This document shows, in pieces, positions 60,170 through 64,000 of a stretch of DNA of 64,000 nt. The DNA lies in NCBI GenBank assembly GCA_036346395.1, contig CM070599.1:31115232-31179231 (forward strand), written 5' to 3'. The position numbers and the translations under genes are program-made. The notes under the pieces are model-generated. The model had not been told where the DNA came from. It was given only the letters and a program-made list of their open reading frames with translations, and made no database searches. Origin of the DNA: Hsuehochloa calcarea (Eukaryota; Streptophyta; Magnoliopsida; Poales; Poaceae). Position 1 is the stretch's first letter, and each line of letters opens with the position of its first letter.

Positions 60170-60440
60170 TACAATTATTTACAAGCGTGGTCGTCTATGT
60201 TACTAGCAATGGTTAAAACCGTTTGTGATACATCATTATCACAGACGATTATTGTTAATAACCGTCTGTGATGATTCATAGATGATTTTAAATATAAGCG
60301 GTCTGTGATATTCGTTGAAATCATAGATAATTTTAAATACTAATCGTCTGTGATAATTCACAAACGGATCTTAACAAGAACCACTTATGATAATGTTGTA
60401 TCATAGACGGTTTGTGGTTGCCACTGTTTGTGATATGTAT
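60170..60440. repeat. Left subterminal CACTA repeats (ATCACAGACG / CGTCTGTGAT)
   Basis: ACCGTTTGTGATACATC, TATCACAGACGATTATT, AACCGTCTGTGATGATTC and variants alternate in orientation every 20-60 bases. In En/Spm-type elements such repeats bind the element's own DNA-binding protein. Confidence 0.9.
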
Positions 60441-60652
60441 CTCTTAAACGCTCTTTGCTACTTCACCTCCCCGATATGTGTCTCTTCGTCTCGTCCCCGA
60501 TATGTCATCTCTTCGTCTCACATGCCGAATTTATTTCTTATTTTATAAAAATGATTATCCGCCACGAAGATGATTTCCCACATCGCTCTACTCTCAAGCA
60601 CAAATAAATAACAATTACAAAAATAGCTCCCCACTCTTCTCCCTCGACGTCG

Positions 60653-61163
60653 ATGTTAATGGCCTACTTAGCCATTTTGTACGAGTACATCGCCGGTTGT
60701 ACACTTGCTGATGTTGTTGAAGGACACTGTGCTAACAGTATCCTCCCTCCTCCGACGGAGGTTATGCTGGAGCATGTGATGGCCACCTTCCGCCGTCTTG
60801 ACATCCTCCTCTGCCATGTCTTCTGGGTGGTCTCCCTCTTTCGGCGAGCTAACCAAGCCATCAATGTAGTCCTCAAGGAAGATTGCACGTCTCCAAGAGG
60901 ATTACCGTCGCTTGGAATGTGAAATTGAGACGGTGGCCGATCGGGTGGACCATGCCGAGACACCTCGAGCAAGGAAAGAAAGCCTCTGGGCGTATTTCGA
61001 CTTGGTCCTTGAGTCGAGCGTCTTAATTTGGACCACTCTCAAACGAGCACGTCAACGGGTAGCCATGTTTCGAGGAACCTACGCTGACCCCAAACCCTCC
61101 GATGCCGACGACGTCGCCTACGAAGAATCAAAGACGAAGATAACAGTCTACTTGGGCCGCTAG
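60653..61163 (+). pseudogene. Unrecognised coding remnant inside the CACTA element
   Basis: Two overlapping frames appear to be one protein broken by a 1-base shift near 60885. The first is 60653-60922 (MLMAYLAILYEYIAGCTLAD, then TFRRLDILLCHVFWVVSLF). The second is in frame from about 60880 to 61163 (LQEDYRRLECEIETVADRVD, then KESLWAYFDLVLESSVLIW and VAMFRGTYADPKPSDADD). The middle is heptad-like and could form a coiled coil. GC content and codon use are higher than in the AT-rich repeats around it, so it may be captured host sequence. I do not recognise a family. Confidence 0.45.
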
Positions 61164-61574
61164 AAATAAGTTGATCTTTTTTCTACTTTTTTATAAAAAA
61201 ATCTTTTATAAGAAGCGACTAGACACACTGTTTGGCCATATGTAAATACAAAAATGAAAAAAATAGTTTGGAGTTGAAGTTACTGCTATATAATGTTGAA
61301 CATGTTTATTGAATAACGTGTTTAGATTTTTACTGTTTTCTATGTATAACATATTGAATAAATTTTTAGCTATGGAAGGAACTATCACGAGCGGTTTAGT
61401 GGAACAAATCGTCTGTAATATGTATTACAGACGGTTCAAAATACAACTTTCATATCACATATTGTTTAAAAATAGAACCGTCGGTGATATGATCGCATAT
61501 CATAGATGGTTATATTATGTAACCGTCTATGATACTTATTATAGATTGTTTTTCCATAAGAACCGTCTGTGATA

Positions 61575-61912
61575 TATAGCTTTTTGAAGAAGAAGGCGAG
61601 TACGCCTAAGAAAGCAACCATGTCCTCCACAAAGAAAGATTTTTTTGGAGGGGGGTCGTTCACGCAGCATGAGGATGATGAGACAGCAGCCATGACCAAC
61701 TTCATTGAATCTAACACACTGGAGTGTATGATTACCTGGCGCTCTCCTAGCAGCCATGCTTCTTGAACTTGGCTGATGTGTGTCAGGTTCCATGAAGTAG
61801 GTCGTGGATACTATCTCATCACCTCATGCTGGGTGGACAACCCCCCCGAAAAAAATTATGTTTTGTGGTGGCTTTGGTTGCTTTCTTAGGAGTACTTGTC
61901 GTCTTCTTCAAA
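61575..61912. repeat. Inverted duplicate in the CACTA interior (CCTAAGAAAGCAACC arms)
   Basis: 61575-61660 (TTGAAGAAGAAGGCGAGTAC, CCTAAGAAAGCAACC, CCACAAAG) recurs in reverse complement at 61838-61912 (GGTTGCTTTCTTAGG, GTACTTGTCGTCTTCTTCAA). The arms are about 75-85 bases with a 180-base spacer. One arm could code for KKKASTPKKATMSSTKKDFF. Confidence 0.8.
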
Positions 61913-62238
61913 ACAGTCGTATATCAAAGACAGATCTCACTATAGACAGATCTGTTGGGACACATAGATATTTAATGATGCATATCACAGATAGTTCTTT
62001 TTAATAACCGTCTCGGATAAGTATCACAGACTATTTTAAATACAAACCGTTTATGATAGTCGGAGATGTCACAGACATTGCTATTTTAGGAGCAGTTTGT
62101 GTATTATCACAGACGATTTGTATTTATAACCGTCTGTGATATTTATCACAGACGATTCTTTAAATATCTGGTCGTCCCGACAGATCTGTCTGTAGTGAGA
62201 TATGTCTTTGATATGCAACTGCTTTGAAGGAGGCAGCT
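61899..62238. repeat. Second fold-back, containing a nested CACTA-like MITE (61938-62197)
   Basis: The inner block 61938-62197 has CACTA-type ends: CACTATAGACAGATCTGT and, reversed, CACTACAGACAGATCTGT. Inside are ACAGACGG repeats. The inverted similarity continues outside these ends (ATATCAAAGACAGATCT versus, reversed, ATATCAAAGACATATCT, then TTCAAAACAGT versus TTCAAAGCAGT). It is therefore not a simple insertion; the flanks TCT and AGA are complementary, not identical. Confidence 0.8.
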
Positions 62239-62318
62239 AGCTTTGGGGTATTTGGTAAAAGAAATACTATAGATTTGCAAGTGTGCTTGTAGATCTATTT
62301 GTTCTTGGTGATCTAAGG

Positions 62319-62552
62319 TTAGTATTCCTTTTTATTTCTCATCAAACGAATGGCATATTGTTTTGAAAATCCTAGCTATTCTTAGCATGATATTGGGGAA
62401 TCTCCTTGCTATTACTCAAACAAGCATGAAACATATGCTTACATATTCGTCCATAGGGCAAATCGGATATGTAATTATTGGAATAATTGTTGGAGACTCA
62501 AATGATGGATATGCAAGCATTATGATATATATTGCTTCATGAATATTTCATA
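62319..62552 (+). pseudogene. ndhB: Chloroplast ndhB fragment (plastid DNA captured in a nuclear CACTA element)
   Basis: From 62321 one frame reads SIPFYFSSNEWHIVLKILAI, LSMILGNLLAITQTSMK, then HMLTYSSIGQIGYVIIGIIV, GDSNDGYAS and stops about 62550. This is an internal part of plastid NDH subunit B, a membrane subunit of the chloroplast NAD(P)H dehydrogenase-like complex. About 65 codons are open, with only a handful of changes from the conserved protein as I remember it (for example H for R, T for A). The ends are abrupt. It cannot encode a working subunit. It lies between a fold-back repeat and the transposase-associated domain. Transfer could be direct or through mitochondrial DNA. Confidence 0.93.
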
Positions 62553-62612
62553 GCTAGTTACTTTAGGAGCATTAATCTAATTTAACACTAATTTGTTACA
62601 TGCATAGCGTAG

Positions 62613-62849
62613 ATGGACCGAAGTTGTATGTATGTTGAAAACCGTGTGAGTGAAGAGTACATTGTCAACATGTTTGCTTTTAGAAGAGCTACCGAGCAGG
62701 ATATATTGAAGAAGGAGATAAAATGTATGTATTGTCCATGCATTGATTGCAATAATCTGAAGATGTTTACCAACCTAACACAGATCGAAATGCACTTGAT
62801 TCGAAGGGGTTTCAAAGATGATTATACATGTTGGACCGAGTCACAGTGA
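62613..62849 (+). pseudogene. CACTA transposase-associated domain (N-terminus of a TNP2-type transposase), truncated
   Basis: The 78-residue frame MDRSCMYVENRVSEEYIVNM...CMYCPCIDCNNLKMF...IEMHLIRRGFKDDYTCWTESQ matches the transposase-associated domain found at the N-terminus of plant CACTA TNP2 proteins. It has the MDRSWMY-like start, the C-PC-C-N cysteine cluster and the HL-RGF-Y-W ending. The DDE transposase that should follow is absent. The open frame ends with TGA at 62847-62849. Alone it might still bind DNA, but expression is unknown. It is in the same orientation as the captured ndhB piece just upstream. Confidence 0.85.
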
Positions 62850-62929
62850 AGAGAGGATTATATCAAATCAATTGTGATTTATCTATTTGATGCTTGCTTA
62901 TTTTCAGAGGGTGTGGCTAGCATTTCCTG

Positions 62930-63541
62930 AGGCTAATCGAAAAAATAGGTATAGAACGAACTATCACAGACGGTTATCACCAACAACCATCTGCGATATG
63001 TCTGTAATTACATACGGTTGGTACATATAACCGTCTGTGATGGTCTATACTATCATATACGGTTACCACCAACAACCATCTGCGATATGTCTGTAATTAC
63101 ATACGGTTGGTACATATAACCGTATGTGATGACCGAATATCACAAACGGTTTTGTGGTATAAACCGTATGTGAAGAGACATGTCATAGACGGTTGGTACA
63201 TATAACCGTCTATGATGGCCAAATATTACAGATGATTTTGTGGTATAAACTATCTGTGAAGGCTATCACAAACAGTTACTACTAACAACCGTCTGTGATA
63301 TGTAAGATATCATGGACGGTTCTTTTTACTAACCGTCAGTGATTTGTCACCAATCACATACGGTTTTTGTTAGAAGTCATCTGTGATAGTAGCATTTTAC
63401 AAACGATTTCAACTAAAAATTATTTGTGTTGTTACTTATCACAAACGGCTCAAAAATCGTTTGTGGTAACCACCTGTTATCACAGACACATAAAATTAGA
63501 AGGTTTAGAAACCGTCTGTGATGACTCTTTATATAGTAGTG
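62930..63541. repeat. Right subterminal CACTA repeats, with an internal tandem duplicate
   Basis: About twenty ATCACAGACGG/ACCGTCTGTGA-like units alternate in orientation. A segment with GGTTATCACCAACAACCATC and CTGCGATATGTCTGTAATTA occurs twice, at about 62972 and 63062. The last 145 bases are collinear with the right end of the MITE at 54932-55203. Confidence 0.9.
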
Positions 63542-63650
63542 ATTAGTCAATTGTTCTAACTAAAAAACAGATAATACAAACATCATTTCTCGATTGCCAT
63601 CATGTCCATTATTTAACACTAGTCGGGACAGTGTAATGCTCAACATGCCA

Positions 63651-63711
<61 letters not shown>
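63651..63711. repeat. (TA)n followed by (CA)n microsatellite
   Basis: About 20 TA units (63651-63691) pass directly into about ten CA units (63692-63711). Confidence 0.95.
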
Positions 63712-63712
<1 letters not shown>

Positions 63713-64000
63713 TACTCCATCCATTTCAAAATATAAGGTATATAGTTGTTTCCATTTTTTCAAAATATAATCTCTACATGTGAATTTAACGACTTTTTCT
63801 CTCTATTGCTCTCATTTATCTTCCATCTCTCTTTACCATCTAATGAGTAAACACCCACCCAAACATTGTTTCTCGTGTTCCCAAGACATTAACACTGAGA
63901 ACAACATGGTCATTTCTCTATGTCATTCTCTTGGTTTTACAACTTTCTTAATCTCCGTGCGAGACCTAAATTACGGCTTATAAAAAGAAACCGAAGGAGT
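63713..64000. mobile_element. Stowaway-like (Tc1/mariner) MITE, reaching the right edge
   Basis: It starts TACTCCATCCATTTCAAAAT ATAAG, and the window ends in ACCGAAGGAGT, whose reverse complement ACTCCTTCGGT begins like the left end. CTCCxTCCxTTTC...ATAAG is the common terminus of grass Stowaway-type MITEs with TA target sites. Only the right-hand TA duplication could be missing. The small open frame within is not a gene. Confidence 0.7.

Larger units (their letters stand above)
60106..63541 (+). mobile_element. Non-autonomous CACTA (En/Spm) element, 3.4 kb, carrying ndhB DNA; TSD ATT
   Basis: Ends are (T)ACTATAACAAAAAGAG and, reversed, CACTACTATATAAAGAG. The flanks are ATT (60103-60105) and ATT (63542-63544). 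Many ATCACAGACGG/ACCGTCTGTGAT subterminal repeats in both orientations fill 60170-60440 and 62930-63541, with more in the middle. The cargo is an unrecognised coding remnant (60653-61163), fold-back repeats (61560-62240), a chloroplast ndhB fragment (62319-62552) and a transposase-associated domain (62613-62849). No TNP2 catalytic region is present, so it would need a partner in trans. Coding orientation is plus. Confidence 0.93.

Overview
The window is plant nuclear DNA, most likely from a grass and probably Oryza or a close relative. The evidence is the R2R3-MYB gene with its GC-rich third exon, a nuclear gene for plastid ribosomal protein PSRP-3, many grass-type LTR retrotransposons, CACTA and MULE DNA transposons, and a Micron-like element sitting between two (TA)n tracts, a type first described in rice. 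No bacterial genes, CRISPR arrays or rRNA/tRNA genes were recognised.

Layout. 1-8.9 kb: a decayed minus-strand Ty1/copia element that runs off the left edge. It is broken by an Angela/BARE-like LTR fragment, a hAT-like remnant, a TGTAAYACCC-type LTR fragment and three solo LTRs with recognisable target-site duplications (1462-4307 TGTGG, 4828-5453 GTYTT, 5738-7488 TATAC). 8.9-15.6 kb: a gene island with a MIXTA-like (subgroup 9) R2R3-MYB gene, exons 11283-11415, 11551-11680 and 12556-13291, and 0.8 kb downstream on the same strand the PSRP-3 gene, exons 14125-14373 and 15183-15464. 16.8-20.4 kb: an unrecognised minus-strand remnant split by another solo Sirevirus-type LTR.

20.4-34.8 kb: an Angela/BARE-like copia element (B) whose leader is interrupted by an 11-kb Sirevirus-type copia element (C, 21887-32848) with both LTRs, a tRNA-Met primer site, several polypurine tracts and a gag-pol full of frameshifts. 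34.8-41.2 kb: a minus-strand Mutator-like element whose transposase remnant is followed on the same strand by a plant mobile domain (PMD). 41.2-44.2 kb: probable LTR-derived DNA. 44.2-49.2 kb: AT-rich, apparently gene-free DNA with a MITE candidate and two tandem duplications.

49.2-56.2 kb: a second Mutator-like remnant with a long inverted-repeat pair, a 171-bp tandem repeat and a truncated transposase; gypsy fragments and a short CACTA element (54932-55203, TSD GAT) lie inside it. 56.2-60.1 kb: no genes seen; the Micron-like element is at 59302-59674. 60.1-63.5 kb: a 3.4-kb non-autonomous CACTA element (TSD ATT) carrying a chloroplast ndhB fragment, the N-terminal domain of a CACTA transposase, an unrecognised coding remnant and internal fold-back repeats. 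63.7-64.0 kb: a Stowaway-like MITE at the right edge.

Only the MYB and PSRP-3 genes look like intact host genes. The MYB should be a nuclear transcription factor of the epidermal-cell and cuticle subgroup. PSRP-3 should be imported into plastids for the 30S ribosomal subunit. I see no functional link between them beyond position. The most unusual features are the CACTA element with ndhB DNA, the transposase-PMD arrangement, and the palindrome clusters shared by position but not by sequence among the Sirevirus-type LTRs.
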